DNA of 64,000 bases, taken from Glaciecola sp964195425 (lineage in GTDB: Bacteria; Pseudomonadota; Gammaproteobacteria; Enterobacterales; Alteromonadaceae). Within the stretch, counting starts at the first letter, position 1. Each line of letters starts with the position of its first letter. The DNA is taken from contig CAXMOM010000017.1 of NCBI GenBank assembly GCA_964195425.1, positions 112,267 to 176,266 on the forward strand. Direction: 5' to 3'. The notes below the pieces were generated by a model that was not told the DNA's origin, did not search any database, and saw nothing but the letters and a program-made list of their open reading frames with translations. A program made the position numbers and the translations under genes. Positions 46,098-56,600 of the stretch are shown here, piece by piece.

Positions 46098-47627
46098 TTA
46101 TCCTTCCGATATCAAATTCAATCCAGCTTGATCAGACAAAGCATTCGACGTAATAAGTTGTTTTGCAGCTTCAATGTCGGGCGAAAAATATCTGTCTTTA
46201 TCGTAAAAACTAACTTTACTGCGCAGTAAATCCTTTATTGGTTTTAGATTATTGCTGGTTACTAAAGGTCTCCTAAAATCTAATCCTTGGCAGGCTGCTA
46301 ACCACTCAATAGCCAATATGCCTGCTACATTATCAAAGATATCGCGTAAACGGCGGCCGGCAAAGGTTGCCATCGAGACGTGATCTTCTTGATTGGCAGA
46401 GGTAGGTATAGAGTCAATTGAGGCTGGATGTGCATAGCTTTTATTCTCGCTCGCAAGCGCGGCGCTGGTTACTTGTGCCATCATAAATCCAGAATTTACG
46501 CCACCATTGTTGACTAAAAACGGTGGTAGTCCACTTAAATGAGCATCAATCAAAAGGGCCATTCGCCGTTCCGATAAAGCGCCTATCTCAGACAAGGCAA
46601 TTGCTAGCATGTCTGCGGTTATTGCTACCGCTTCAGCATGGAAGTTGCCACCCGATAAAATATCACCACTGTCTGCAAAAACTAAGGGATTGTCAGATAC
46701 ACCATTAGCTTCGGTCACCAAGGTTTGCGCTGCAAAACGAATTTGCTGCAAGCAAGCCCCCATTACTTGTGGTTGGCAGCGCAAGGAATACGGGTCTTGT
46801 ACTTTTGCACAACCTTCATGAGAACGGCCAATTTCAGACTGGTCTAAAAACTCTCGAAATGCACTAGCAACGTCTGACTGAGCTTTATGTCCGCGGGCAG
46901 CGTGAATGCGCGCATCAAACGGTACACGCGAACCTAATGCGGCTTCAACGCTTAGCGCACCAATAGCAATGGCGCTGTGTATCGCATTTTCTGCATAAAA
47001 CAAGCCTTGCAAAGTAAAAGCGGTAGAAGCTTGTGTACCATTAAGAAGTGCTAGGCCCTCTTTTGGTGCTAGCGCAATTTTTTTCAAACCAGCAATAACA
47101 AGGCCTTTCTCTGCACTAATACGATTACCTTGATAAATAACCTCACCTTCACCTAGCAGCACGGCACTCATATGAGCAAGAGGTGCAAGGTCTCCCGATG
47201 CGCCCACAGACCCTTTTTCAGGAATAGCCGGATATACCTCGTGGTTATATAATGCGATGAGTGCTTCTATTACCGATAAGCGAATTCCTGAGTAGCCTCT
47301 TGCTAGTGAATTGATTTTGAGAAGCAACATCAAGCGAACGGTATCGGCACTCATAAATTGACCAATGCCAGCAGCATGAGACAACACTATGCTGCGCTGC
47401 AGTAATTCTAATTCGTTTACTTCTATTTTAGTGTTTGCCAGCAAGCCAAAACCTGTGTTGATGCCGTAAACTGTGCGGCCTTGAGAAATAACATCAAGTA
47501 CAGTTTGCTCGGCTGAGTGTATATTGGCGACAGCGCTTTGTGCGAGACTAATAGGAATATGCCGTCTGTGTACCTCACGTATATGATCAAGAGAAAGTTC
47601 GCCGGGTTGTACCATTATAATTTTCAT
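46098..47627 (-). CDS. hutH: Histidine ammonia-lyase
   Basis: A 509-residue enzyme that removes ammonia from histidine to give urocanate, the first step of the hut pathway. The MIO prosthetic group forms from Ala143-Ser144-Gly145 in GSVGASGDLAPLAHM. Other family signatures such as YGINTGFGLLA and NFHAEAV are present. The ATG at 47627 directly abuts the hutU stop, so translation is probably coupled; an ATG at residue 5 is an alternative. Confidence 0.97.
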   Translation of the reverse strand: MKIIMVQPGELSLDHIREVHRRHIPISLAQSAVANIHSAEQTVLDVISQGRTVYGINTGFGLLANTKIEVNELELLQRSIVLSHAAGIGQFMSADTVRLMLLLKINSLARGYSGIRLSVIEALIALYNHEVYPAIPEKGSVGASGDLAPLAHMSAVLLGEGEVIYQGNRISAEKGLVIAGLKKIALAPKEGLALLNGTQASTAFTLQGLFYAENAIHSAIAIGALSVEAALGSRVPFDARIHAARGHKAQSDVASAFREFLDQSEIGRSHEGCAKVQDPYSLRCQPQVMGACLQQIRFAAQTLVTEANGVSDNPLVFADSGDILSGGNFHAEAVAITADMLAIALSEIGALSERRMALLIDAHLSGLPPFLVNNGGVNSGFMMAQVTSAALASENKSYAHPASIDSIPTSANQEDHVSMATFAGRRLRDIFDNVAGILAIEWLAACQGLDFRRPLVTSNNLKPIKDLLRSKVSFYDKDRYFSPDIEAAKQLITSNALSDQAGLNLISEG

Positions 47628-49307
47628 TTAGTTCGCCCCATCGACGTTAAGCATAGGTAGGTCGAGGCTTTTATCTCGGGCGCAATTTCTAGCAATGTCG
47701 TAACCGGCGTCGGCATGACGCATTACTCCGGTTGCCGGGTCATTATGCAGGACTCGAGCAATTCGTGCGTCAGCATCGGTAGTGCCATCACATACAATCA
47801 CCACCCCTGAATGTTGGCTAAATCCCATCCCTACTCCGCCCCCATGATGCAGACTTACCCAAGTTGCGCCGCCCGCGGTATTCAACAATGCATTTAATAA
47901 CGGCCAGTCAGAAACAGCATCAGATCCGTCTAACATACTTTCAGTTTCTCTATTGGGTGATGCTACTGACCCTGAATCTAAGTGATCTCGCCCAATGACG
48001 ATAGGCGCAGACAACTCACCATTCCTTACCATTTCATTAAACGCAAGCCCAAGTTTTGCTCGCTCACCTAAGCCGACCCAACAAATGCGTGCAGGCAGTC
48101 CTTGAAATTGAATCCGAGCTTTGGCCATATCTAACCAATTATGCAAATGTGGGTTGTCGGGGATCAGCTCCTTCACTTTGGCATCGGTCTTATATATGTC
48201 TTGTGGATCACCAGATAACGCCACCCAGCGAAAAGGGCCTATTCCTTGACAAAAAAGAGGGCGAATATAAGCAGGCACAAAGCCAGGGAAATCGAAGGCG
48301 TTTTCGATGCCCTCCTCTAGCGCCATTTGCCTAATATTATTGCCGTAGTCTACCGTTGCTGCGCCTCTTTTTTGAAAACCCAACATTGCTGAAACCTGAA
48401 CCGCCATTGACCGTTTTGCCGATTTAATAACTCCAGCCTCGTCTATTTCTCTAGCGCTTGCAGCTTGCTCTAAGGTCCAGTTACATGGCAAATAACCATT
48501 TAGCGGATCATGGGCACTAGTTTGGTCGGTCACCACATCTGGGATAACATTTCTTGCCAATAGTTCAGGGAACACATCGCCTGCATTAGCTAAAAGCCCC
48601 ACTGAAATTTTCTTACCATCTAACTTTGCTTGAGTTAGCAATTCCAGCGCGTGATCGAGATTATTTGCCTTCTTGTCCAAGTAGCCTGTTTTCAATCTGA
48701 AGTCGATACGGCTTTCATCAACTTCAACTGCTAGCATTGAAAACCCAGCCATAGTGGCAGCCAAAGGTTGTGCTCCGCCCATTCCGCCTAAACCGCCCGT
48801 AAGCACCCAGCGTCCGCTTGGGTCACCATCAAAGTGGGCTTTAGCTATACTCACAAATGTTTCATAAGTACCTTGAATAATGCCTTGGGAACCAATGTAA
48901 ATCCATGAGCCAGCGGTCATTTGCCCATACATCATCAAACCCTGTTTATCGAGCTCGTTAAAATGCTCCCATGTTGCCCAATGTGGGACTAAGTTCGAAT
49001 TAGCGATAAGCACTCTAGGGGCATTTTCATGGGTGGGGAATACTCCAACCGGCTTGCCACTTTGCACTAACAGCGTTTCGTCATTGTTAAGACGTTTTAA
49101 TACTTCTACTATTTTGTCGAAACATTGCCAATTTCGTGCAGCTCGGCCAATGCCACCGTAAACGACTAAGTCTTGGGGATGCTCGGCGACTTCAGGATCA
49201 AGATTGTTCATTAACATACGCAGCGGAGCTTCAGTTTGCCAACTTTTGGCATTTAATGTAGTGCCCGTTGGTGATTTTATAACGCGTGTTGGGTCGTGAC
49301 GGTCCAT
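47628..49307 (-). CDS. hutU: Urocanate hydratase
   Basis: A 559-residue NAD+-dependent enzyme converting urocanate to imidazolonepropionate. It starts near LNAKSWQTEAPLRMLMNNLDPEVAE. It contains the NAD-binding TGGLGGMGGAQPLAA and the C-terminal GGATWVSLHHGGGVGMGFSQH signature. It is the middle gene of the minus-strand operon hutC-hutU-hutH, starting 27 bp after hutC. Confidence 0.97.
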   Translation of the reverse strand: MDRHDPTRVIKSPTGTTLNAKSWQTEAPLRMLMNNLDPEVAEHPQDLVVYGGIGRAARNWQCFDKIVEVLKRLNNDETLLVQSGKPVGVFPTHENAPRVLIANSNLVPHWATWEHFNELDKQGLMMYGQMTAGSWIYIGSQGIIQGTYETFVSIAKAHFDGDPSGRWVLTGGLGGMGGAQPLAATMAGFSMLAVEVDESRIDFRLKTGYLDKKANNLDHALELLTQAKLDGKKISVGLLANAGDVFPELLARNVIPDVVTDQTSAHDPLNGYLPCNWTLEQAASAREIDEAGVIKSAKRSMAVQVSAMLGFQKRGAATVDYGNNIRQMALEEGIENAFDFPGFVPAYIRPLFCQGIGPFRWVALSGDPQDIYKTDAKVKELIPDNPHLHNWLDMAKARIQFQGLPARICWVGLGERAKLGLAFNEMVRNGELSAPIVIGRDHLDSGSVASPNRETESMLDGSDAVSDWPLLNALLNTAGGATWVSLHHGGGVGMGFSQHSGVVIVCDGTTDADARIARVLHNDPATGVMRHADAGYDIARNCARDKSLDLPMLNVDGAN

Positions 49308-49334
49308 AGTGTTTCCTTTACAGTTTTAACAATC

Positions 49335-50036
49335 TCAAAAATCTAAATGGCCGCCAATGCGGTACCGATTTCCGGGGTGGTATAGCTGTGCAAAGCTCAC
49401 TACACCGTTAGCCGAAAATGTTCTTCTGCTTATTTTCAGGCACGGCTGGCTTTGCTCAATTTGTAACAAGGTAGCTATTTCTTGGCTGACTACGACCGCT
49501 TCAACTACATGGTCGGCCTCAGTGAGTGGTGCTACATGAGTTAAGTAACGGCTAGTGGTACTGAGATGAAAATCTTGTTCTAAATATTCAGGCGCCCATT
49601 TGGGATTGACCAACCTATATTCTAATTGCACCGCCAGGTCATTTTCCAAATGTACAATCTGAGTTTTAAACACTGATGTGCCTAAATTAACGCCCAGCCA
49701 GGCACTTTGCTCTTCACCAGCAGACACGCTTTGCACACTGATTACTTGGTTAGAATAGCGATGCCCACGCTGCAAAATTTCTTCGTCAATACTGCGAATA
49801 TTCAAGATTGAACTCATAGGGCGTGAATCTGAAACGAAAGTGCCAAGTCCTTGAGAACGAAACAAAATGCCTTCAGTGACCAACTCGGTTATCGCTCTTC
49901 TAGAGGTCATTCGACTAACCGAAAACTGTTCCGCCAATTTATTTTCAGACGCTACTTTGTCGCCAGGCTTCATCTGACCCGATTCGATTAGATCAAGCAA
50001 AGCCGATTTTATGACAACAAATCTGGATAACTTCAT
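49335..50036 (-). CDS. hutC: Histidine utilization repressor HutC (GntR family)
   Basis: A 233-residue GntR/HutC-type regulator. The N-terminal winged HTH (about residues 1-68) contains KVASENKLAEQFSVSRMTSRRAI. The C-terminal UTRA effector domain (about 90-230) binds urocanate in known HutC proteins, releasing DNA. It begins the minus-strand hut arm and sits across from hutI, with its palindromic operator in the shared promoter region. Confidence 0.93.
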   Translation of the reverse strand: MKLSRFVVIKSALLDLIESGQMKPGDKVASENKLAEQFSVSRMTSRRAITELVTEGILFRSQGLGTFVSDSRPMSSILNIRSIDEEILQRGHRYSNQVISVQSVSAGEEQSAWLGVNLGTSVFKTQIVHLENDLAVQLEYRLVNPKWAPEYLEQDFHLSTTSRYLTHVAPLTEADHVVEAVVVSQEIATLLQIEQSQPCLKISRRTFSANGVVSFAQLYHPGNRYRIGGHLDF

Positions 50037-50084
50037 GATGACTTTTTCACTAAAATAATAAGAGTATAGAAGTTAACCTAAGCA

Positions 50085-50100
50085 ACTTGTATATACAAGT
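50085..50100. promoter_or_regulatory. HutC operator
   Basis: ACTTGTATATACAAGT is a perfect 16-bp palindrome in the 105-bp gap between hutC and hutI. It contains the TTGTATATACAA core typical of HutC sites. An extra AAGTACAAGT half-site-like stretch follows immediately. From here HutC could repress both divergent hut arms and itself. Confidence 0.85.
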
Positions 50101-50141
50101 AAGTACAAGTAAACTAATCGAAACTCGAGGCGAGAATACTT

Positions 50142-51371
50142 ATGTCGCAGCATTGTGATTTGATTATAGAAAATGTGCAGATAGCATCCATGCAAGCCAA
50201 TGGTGTGCCTTATGGAGCACTGCCTTATTCAGCAGTTGCCATTAAAGATGGTCTAATTTTTGATATATTCAACCCGACTATAAACACCTATGTCGCCCCT
50301 AAAAAAGTTAACGGTAACAATAATTGGTTGCTACCCGGTCTAATCGATTGCCATACTCACTTGGTCTTTGGTGGAGACCGTTGTGAAGAGTTTGAACAGC
50401 GCTTACAAGGCGCATCTTACGCCGATGTCGCCAAACAAGGAGGCGGTATTCAAAGCACCGTAAAAGCAACCAGAGCGGCAACAAAACAACAACTATTGCA
50501 AGCTGCTTTAAAGAGAGCTTCAAGACTAGCAGACGAAGGGGTTACTTGCATTGAAGTGAAATCAGGCTACGGGCTAGATTTAGAAACAGAAATAAAAATG
50601 TTAGAAGTTGCCAAAGAGATTGCTGAACATTTACCGCTAACGATTGTCACTACCTATTTAGGCGCTCACGCTTTGCCCTTAGAATACTCAACTAGGCCAA
50701 ATGACTATATAGACTTTATTTGTGACCATGTTATCCCGGTTATTGCCAGTCGTGAATTGGCTACTGCTGTAGACGTGTTCTGCGAATCTATCGGGTTTAA
50801 TATTGCTCAATGCCAACAAGTATTTGAATCTGCAAAAAAACATAAGTTAAATATTAAGGCCCATGCAGAACAGCTATCAGATTTGAAAGGGGCTAAACTA
50901 GCCGCCGAATTTGGGGCATTGTCGGTCGACCATATTGAGTATCTTGCACCTTGTGACGTCCCATTTATAAAGCAGGCGGGGACGGTTGCTGTGTTGCTAC
51001 CAGGCGCTTTTTATTATTTAAATGAAACCCAAAAACCCCCGGTGGCAAGCCTAAGGGAAAACAATATTCCCATTGCAATTGCCACAGATCTTAATCCAGG
51101 CAGTTCGCCAATCGCCTCGATATTAACAGTTATGAATATGGCATGCGTGTTGTTTGGTCTTACCCCAGAAGAAGCGCTGTGTGGCGTAACTGTCAACGCC
51201 GCTAAAGGACTTGGGCTAGCGAACAAAGGTTGTATCGACCTAGGGATGGATGCCGATTTGTGTTTATGGGAGATCAGTCACCCTTCAGCACTTTCCTATG
51301 GCATAAATCAACATAGGCCAATTGCAAAATGGATTGCTGGATCTATAGTGCAGACAAATAAATATGTCTGA
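50142..51371 (+). CDS. hutI: Imidazolonepropionase
   Basis: A 409-residue amidohydrolase-family enzyme that opens the imidazolone ring to give N-formimino-L-glutamate. The metal-binding motif is DCHTHLVFGGDR near residue 70. Further ligands are in AHAEQLSD and in ATDLNPGSSP. It is the first gene of the plus-strand hut arm and overlaps hutG by 8 bp. Confidence 0.96.
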   Translation: MSQHCDLIIENVQIASMQANGVPYGALPYSAVAIKDGLIFDIFNPTINTYVAPKKVNGNNNWLLPGLIDCHTHLVFGGDRCEEFEQRLQGASYADVAKQGGGIQSTVKATRAATKQQLLQAALKRASRLADEGVTCIEVKSGYGLDLETEIKMLEVAKEIAEHLPLTIVTTYLGAHALPLEYSTRPNDYIDFICDHVIPVIASRELATAVDVFCESIGFNIAQCQQVFESAKKHKLNIKAHAEQLSDLKGAKLAAEFGALSVDHIEYLAPCDVPFIKQAGTVAVLLPGAFYYLNETQKPPVASLRENNIPIAIATDLNPGSSPIASILTVMNMACVLFGLTPEEALCGVTVNAAKGLGLANKGCIDLGMDADLCLWEISHPSALSYGINQHRPIAKWIAGSIVQTNKYV

Positions 51372-52362
51372 TTTAAATACATCTTATATTTGGCAAGGCA
51401 GAGAAGACCTGGAAGACGGAGCAAAAGGTTTGCGCTGGCACCAAGTGATCAAAAATAACAATTCACATTTTACGGGCTCCAACGCTTGCACTTTAGTTGG
51501 GTTTGAATGCGATAAAGGTGTAGCGGCAAACAAAGGTAGGACAGGCGCGTCGAAAGGTCCAAACGCTATTCGCGATGCTTTGGCTAACATGGCTTGGCAC
51601 GTTAGCAGTAGTAATGTAGATTTATGTGATCGAGGAAACGTTATAGCGTCAGGTAGCTTAGAGCATGCGCAGCAAGCTTATGCGGATCAAATTGAAGCAA
51701 GCCTAGCAACCAGCGAATTAGTAATTGGCTTAGGCGGCGGCCATGAAATAGCATGGGGCAGTTTTCAGGGTTTAGAACAGCATCTACATAAAAATTTGCG
51801 CCAAGGTAAACCGGCTAAAAAGATAGGCATCGTTAACTTTGACGCTCATTTTGACCTTAGAACACCGTCTCCATCGGCGAGTTCAGGCACACCATTTAGG
51901 CAAATTGCTGATCATTGTACTGCCACCGGACAATCATTCGAATATGCCTGCATTGGGGTTGCACAACCTTCTAACACGAAAGCTTTATTTGAATATGCAA
52001 AACAGCAAAATGTGCGCTATTTGTTAGATATAGATTGCACCGCCGAAGCCGCAATAAAACTTTTAAAACCAATGCTCTTAAACATAGACGAGCTATACCT
52101 TACTATTTGCTTAGACGCATTCCCGGCCTCTATCGCACCGGGCGTAAGCGCACCCGCTAGCCTAGGCATCTCGCCCCAATTTGTTATTCAATTGATACAG
52201 TGGTTAGCCGATTCGCAACAAAGTTTTCACTACAATTGGCAACTGGCCGACATTGCTGAAATGAATCCAAGTTTTGATATTGGCAATACGACAAGAAAAC
52301 TAGCGGCGAGGCTAATTTTTGAAATTCTGGCTTCTCACTTAATATCGAGACAAGGCCTATAG
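51364..52362 (+). CDS. hutG: Formimidoylglutamase (arginase family)
   Basis: A 332-residue arginase/ureohydrolase that splits formiminoglutamate into glutamate and formamide. The Mn-binding motifs are visible: GGGHEIAWG, NFDAHFDLR and a SLDAFPAS-like segment (CLDAFPASIAPGVSAP). It overlaps hutI by 8 bp, so coupling is likely. This is the five-step-free (HutG) version of the pathway; no hutF/hutG deiminase pair is seen. Confidence 0.93.
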   Translation: MSDLNTSYIWQGREDLEDGAKGLRWHQVIKNNNSHFTGSNACTLVGFECDKGVAANKGRTGASKGPNAIRDALANMAWHVSSSNVDLCDRGNVIASGSLEHAQQAYADQIEASLATSELVIGLGGGHEIAWGSFQGLEQHLHKNLRQGKPAKKIGIVNFDAHFDLRTPSPSASSGTPFRQIADHCTATGQSFEYACIGVAQPSNTKALFEYAKQQNVRYLLDIDCTAEAAIKLLKPMLLNIDELYLTICLDAFPASIAPGVSAPASLGISPQFVIQLIQWLADSQQSFHYNWQLADIAEMNPSFDIGNTTRKLAARLIFEILASHLISRQGL

Positions 52363-52664
52363 GGTCAAATGATATTTGATAAAATGTGCTCGCACCCATA
52401 AGAAAATGTAACGTTATTGGTAATACGCATTCCAGTGTTACAAAATGGCTAAATAGAGGTTCAATATTCGTTGCAAATAGCGCAGCTTTAGTGATGTTGC
52501 GTTTGCTGAAAGTATTGAGCTTATCTCTAATGTCTAGGCCTAAACGTCTTAGAGTATATTAGCTGTCTTTGTTGAAGTACCCGGTTTTCCTAAACCAGTA
52601 ACGCTGGCACTGAAGCCGTCGCTTGGGATGATGCCCGCTTGTGTTAGAGTGTGTGTTTGAAAAA
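52363..52664. other. Gap between hutG and the DUF2306 gene
   Basis: About 300 bp. On the minus strand about 52660-52549 a protein-like tail is readable (AGIIPSDGFSASVTGLGKPG...), which could be the remnant end of a lost gene. Nothing else is recognised. Base composition begins to change toward the G+C-richer block on the right. Confidence 0.35.
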
Positions 52665-53468
52665 TCATTCTAAAACAGGGAACCACATACCCAATGTAGC
52701 GAGACCGACGCCTACTGCTGTGGCGATTGCTGCAATCCACAGAAACGCGGCAAATACGAAACGGGCGCGACTGCTGGAACTCTCTTTTATGCGCCAGTAG
52801 ACTTCATAAAGAGCAAGTGGCAAAAATTGCACCACTGACATGACATCGAGAAACCAACCTGTGCCGTCAGACGTGTCAATGCCAACGCCGCCGGTCAGCA
52901 CGAACCAAATCATGATGATGACTCGGAAAAACCAAACCGCGCTCGCCGCAAGAAACAAACGGGTTGCCCACCGCATATGAACAGCAAATTTACGTTGTCT
53001 AGCATAGCGCACAGCCTGCCAAGCGAACCAGAGGATAAACAGGCCCTGAGCCATAAAGCCGGCTCGCAGGGTCCATGCCCCAATCTCTCGTACGACCAGC
53101 ATATAGGTGCCGGCGGCAACTACAATGATCACAGTGGACACAAAAACACGCCCTGACCAGCGATGGAACGCAGGGAACCGCGACCTGACCGCAGGCACAA
53201 GTTGGAGGGGTCCAAAGAAATGAATGATGATAGCGAGGCCCAAGTGAACCGCGACCGCTATATTCCCACCTGTCCGGCCTGGAACATAAGCTTCTGACAG
53301 ATGTGAATTCCAAGCCGCAATATCGCCGCCCAGTATGGGCCAGCCATAGACATGAAGAATGTAAGCAACAAATATCCACTGGCCCAAGAGGACAGGCGTG
53401 TACCAGGCTGTTGCCGCAACGCTTAAGGCTTTGACGGACTGTGCCGAAGGATTATGGGTATTTGTCAT
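52665..53468 (-). CDS. DUF2306 integral membrane protein
   Basis: A 267-residue protein with about seven hydrophobic helices and few charged loops. Conserved-looking features are HLGLAIIIHFFGPLQLVP, FPAFHRWSGRVFV and HMRWATRLFLAASAVWFFRV, with several histidines inside helices that could bind a metal or heme. DUF2306 proteins are uncharacterised. The gene is clearly more G+C-rich than its surroundings. It lies downstream of the RND pump genes on the same strand but about 140 bp away, so cotranscription is uncertain. Confidence 0.72.
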   Translation of the reverse strand: MTNTHNPSAQSVKALSVAATAWYTPVLLGQWIFVAYILHVYGWPILGGDIAAWNSHLSEAYVPGRTGGNIAVAVHLGLAIIIHFFGPLQLVPAVRSRFPAFHRWSGRVFVSTVIIVVAAGTYMLVVREIGAWTLRAGFMAQGLFILWFAWQAVRYARQRKFAVHMRWATRLFLAASAVWFFRVIIMIWFVLTGGVGIDTSDGTGWFLDVMSVVQFLPLALYEVYWRIKESSSSRARFVFAAFLWIAAIATAVGVGLATLGMWFPVLE

Positions 53469-53607
53469 TCGATAAAGATATATTGTTTCTCTAAAATCAT
53501 CAAGAAAAAAGACATCTAATTCAACCGCTTACTTACAAACCAAACAAAATACCTACCATTACTACAATTACAACTAAGCCAACTGCAAACTGCAAACTGA
53601 GTTTTAG

Positions 53608-56600
53608 CTAAGTAGACTCGACAAAATAGGTCTCGCTTTTTTTAGTTTTCGATCGCCGCATGTCTTCCCTAATCATAACCAGTGCTGGAATAAGAAACAA
53701 AATGATAACGCTTGCAAACACAATACCGGTTGCCAGGCTTACAGCCATAGGAATCAGAAATTGAGCCTGCGTGCTGGTTTCGAACAACATGGGTGTTAAG
53801 CCAAGCGCAGTGGTTGCGGTGGTCAGAAAAATAGCGCGAAATCTGCGGCGTGCAGCTTCAACGATCGCTTTGGCGTTATCCCAACCTTCATCAACAAGTT
53901 TGTTGTAGCGATCTAGCAATACAAGTGAATCGTTAACAACTACACCGCTCAGCGCCACTATGCCGAAAATAGAAATAAATGAAAGATTATAGCCAAGAAG
54001 ATAGTGTCCAATTAAGGCGCCCCCTGCACCAAAAGGCACTCCGGCAAGGATAATGAGAGGTTGTGTATAACTTTTTAATTGAGATGCTATTAACGCAAAA
54101 ATGATGAGTAGCGCAACAAGAGTCAATCTGCCCAATGCGGAGAGACCTTCAGATTGCTCTCGGCCTTCTCCTGCTTGGCGTATCTGTAGGCCAGGAAATT
54201 GTTCTTTAAGCGCGGGGATAAATTGCTCCAGTACAGCTGTATTAGCTAAACTCGGGGTAGTTACAGCTTCGTCGACTTGACCTGAGACCGAAACAATACG
54301 CAGACCATCTATACGATTGATGGCTGACAGGCTTCTTGATTCTGTCACTTGGGCAACACTAGAAAGCGCGGCCTCGCTGCCATCGGCAAGTCTTATACGT
54401 GCATTAAACAAGTCTGCAGTAGAGCTTCGACTGTTCTTTGGATATCGAACCATCACTTTCAACTCTTCACGCCCACGCTGAATACGTTGTACTTCCTCGC
54501 CAAAAAAATTCCTACGAAGCTGTCGTGCGATATCGGTTGGTGTTAAACCTGCCGCTTCGCCAGCGCTCGTTAAATTAATATCCAGCTGCCTTTTACCAAT
54601 ACTATTGGAATCCTGGACTTCGTAAACACCATCGAGCGTTTCATAATTTGCCCTTAGACTAGAGACAGCTTGATCTAAAACTGCGTTGTCTTGATGAGCG
54701 AGTTCAAATTCCAGATCAGCCTGCCCGCCAAAAAAGTCAGCTATATACGAGAGTCGCTCGACACCGGGAATGTCGCCAACCTCTGCTCGCCATAATCTTT
54801 CCAATTCTTTTGCGGAGCGTGTTCTTGGCGGCTCAGGCCCCAGTGTTATTTGCACAGATGCAAGGTGACTGGCTACAGTCAATCCACTGCCACCACCAGG
54901 CCCACCGCCGGATCTTGTCTGGCCACCTATAGTCACGCTAATAGATTCGAAGGCAGCGCCATCAAGGCGTGCATTGATTGCATTCGCCGCTTCAACCATT
55001 TGCTTAGCGGCGACTTGGGTCGACTCAAACGGTGTGCCGATAGGAAATTCAACCGTGGCACGAATGGAATTTGATTCCAGTGCGGGAAAGAATATAAATC
55101 GCACTGCGCCAGTGCCTACTAGGGAGCCGGCGATGACCAACATGCCAATGCCAGCTAAAAGTGTCAGATAACGATAGCGCACGGCGCGCGCTACCGCAGG
55201 TGCAAGAATTCGGGTTCGGAATCGGTCAATTTTTGCAGCGACAGCGTCTTGCATTATATCTAGAGGCCATCGACTCCATCTGCCTCCGTGAGCAAGGTGT
55301 GAAGGTAAAATAAGGAACACTTCAATTAATGACATAGCCAACACCAGAATAACAACCACGGGCACCAAACCAAGGATCTGCCCAAATTGCCCAGTGACAA
55401 AAAGCAGTGGTGCAAACGCAGCCATTGTTGTCAACACACCAACCATAACGGGGCCAATAACCGCATGTACACCGTCCAGTGCGGCTTTAATACCTGTTTT
55501 ACCATGTTCCTGTTCGGAAATAATACTCTCGCCAACGACTACTGCATCATCAACAACAATTCCCAGCACAATAATCAACGCGAAAAGGGATATCATATTG
55601 ATATTTACATCAAAAGCATCAAAAAAGAGAAACGCACCCAAAAATGATATAGGAACTCCCATAGCAACCCAAAGCGCCAGCCTTAAATCTAGCATTATCA
55701 CAAGGAACAAAAAAACTAAGGCAAAGCCCAGTACACCATTTCGTACTAGCAAGCCAATACGTTCCTGCAGAACCTCTGTTTGGTCATCCCATACCGAGAC
55801 ATCAATGCCCAGTGGTGGAGAATAATCCTGCAGAAACGTCTTGATGGTGCCAGCAATAGCAAGCACATCTTCTGCTTCAGACTTTTGCACTTTTACCAGT
55901 ATACTCTCTCGCCCATTGAATTGGTTTGCTAGGTCGATATCAACGAAACCATCTCGGACGGTAGCTACATCGGATACTCGCAAAACACCCCCGTCTGAGT
56001 CTGCGCGAAGTACTATATTCTCGAAAGCATCACCTGAATTGCCTTTGGTGTTGGTGCGAAGCAATAAGTCGCCGCCCTGAGTCCGAATCTGACCTGATGA
56101 AAGATTAATAGACGAACGACGAATGGTATTGGCAACTTCAGACATGGTGAGATCATAGCGACGCAATGCATCTTCACTGATCTCGATGGCGATTTCGTAA
56201 TCCTTGGCCCCAAGCATCGACACTAAAGATACCCCAGGTAGTGCGAGTAATTCTTCCTCGACCATTTCTGCTCCGCGTCGAAGTTCGCGCTCACCCATTT
56301 CTGAACTGACAACAATTGTTAAGACGTCTGACAGCGTCTCGGCACGGACAACTTTGGGTTGCTCTGCATCCTCTGGTGGAAAGTCGACCAGTTGTTGCAC
56401 TGCAGCCTCTGCATCGTCTCGGACTTTGTCCGCATCGACAAAATCTTTTAACTCCAGCGTCACGGAACCCAAATTTTCTGAAGCTCGAGAAGTTACACGT
56501 TCAACGCCATCAATACCAAAAACAGCCTCTTCCACTCGTCGAGTGATACCTTCCTCAACCTCTGTGGGTGTTGCTCCAGGGTAAGCAACTGAAATACTCA

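Noticed and set aside
52549..52740. 63-codon minus-strand frame overlapping the end of the DUF2306 gene
   Set aside because: It may contain the tail of a lost protein, but it overlaps a real gene and has no start signal of its own.
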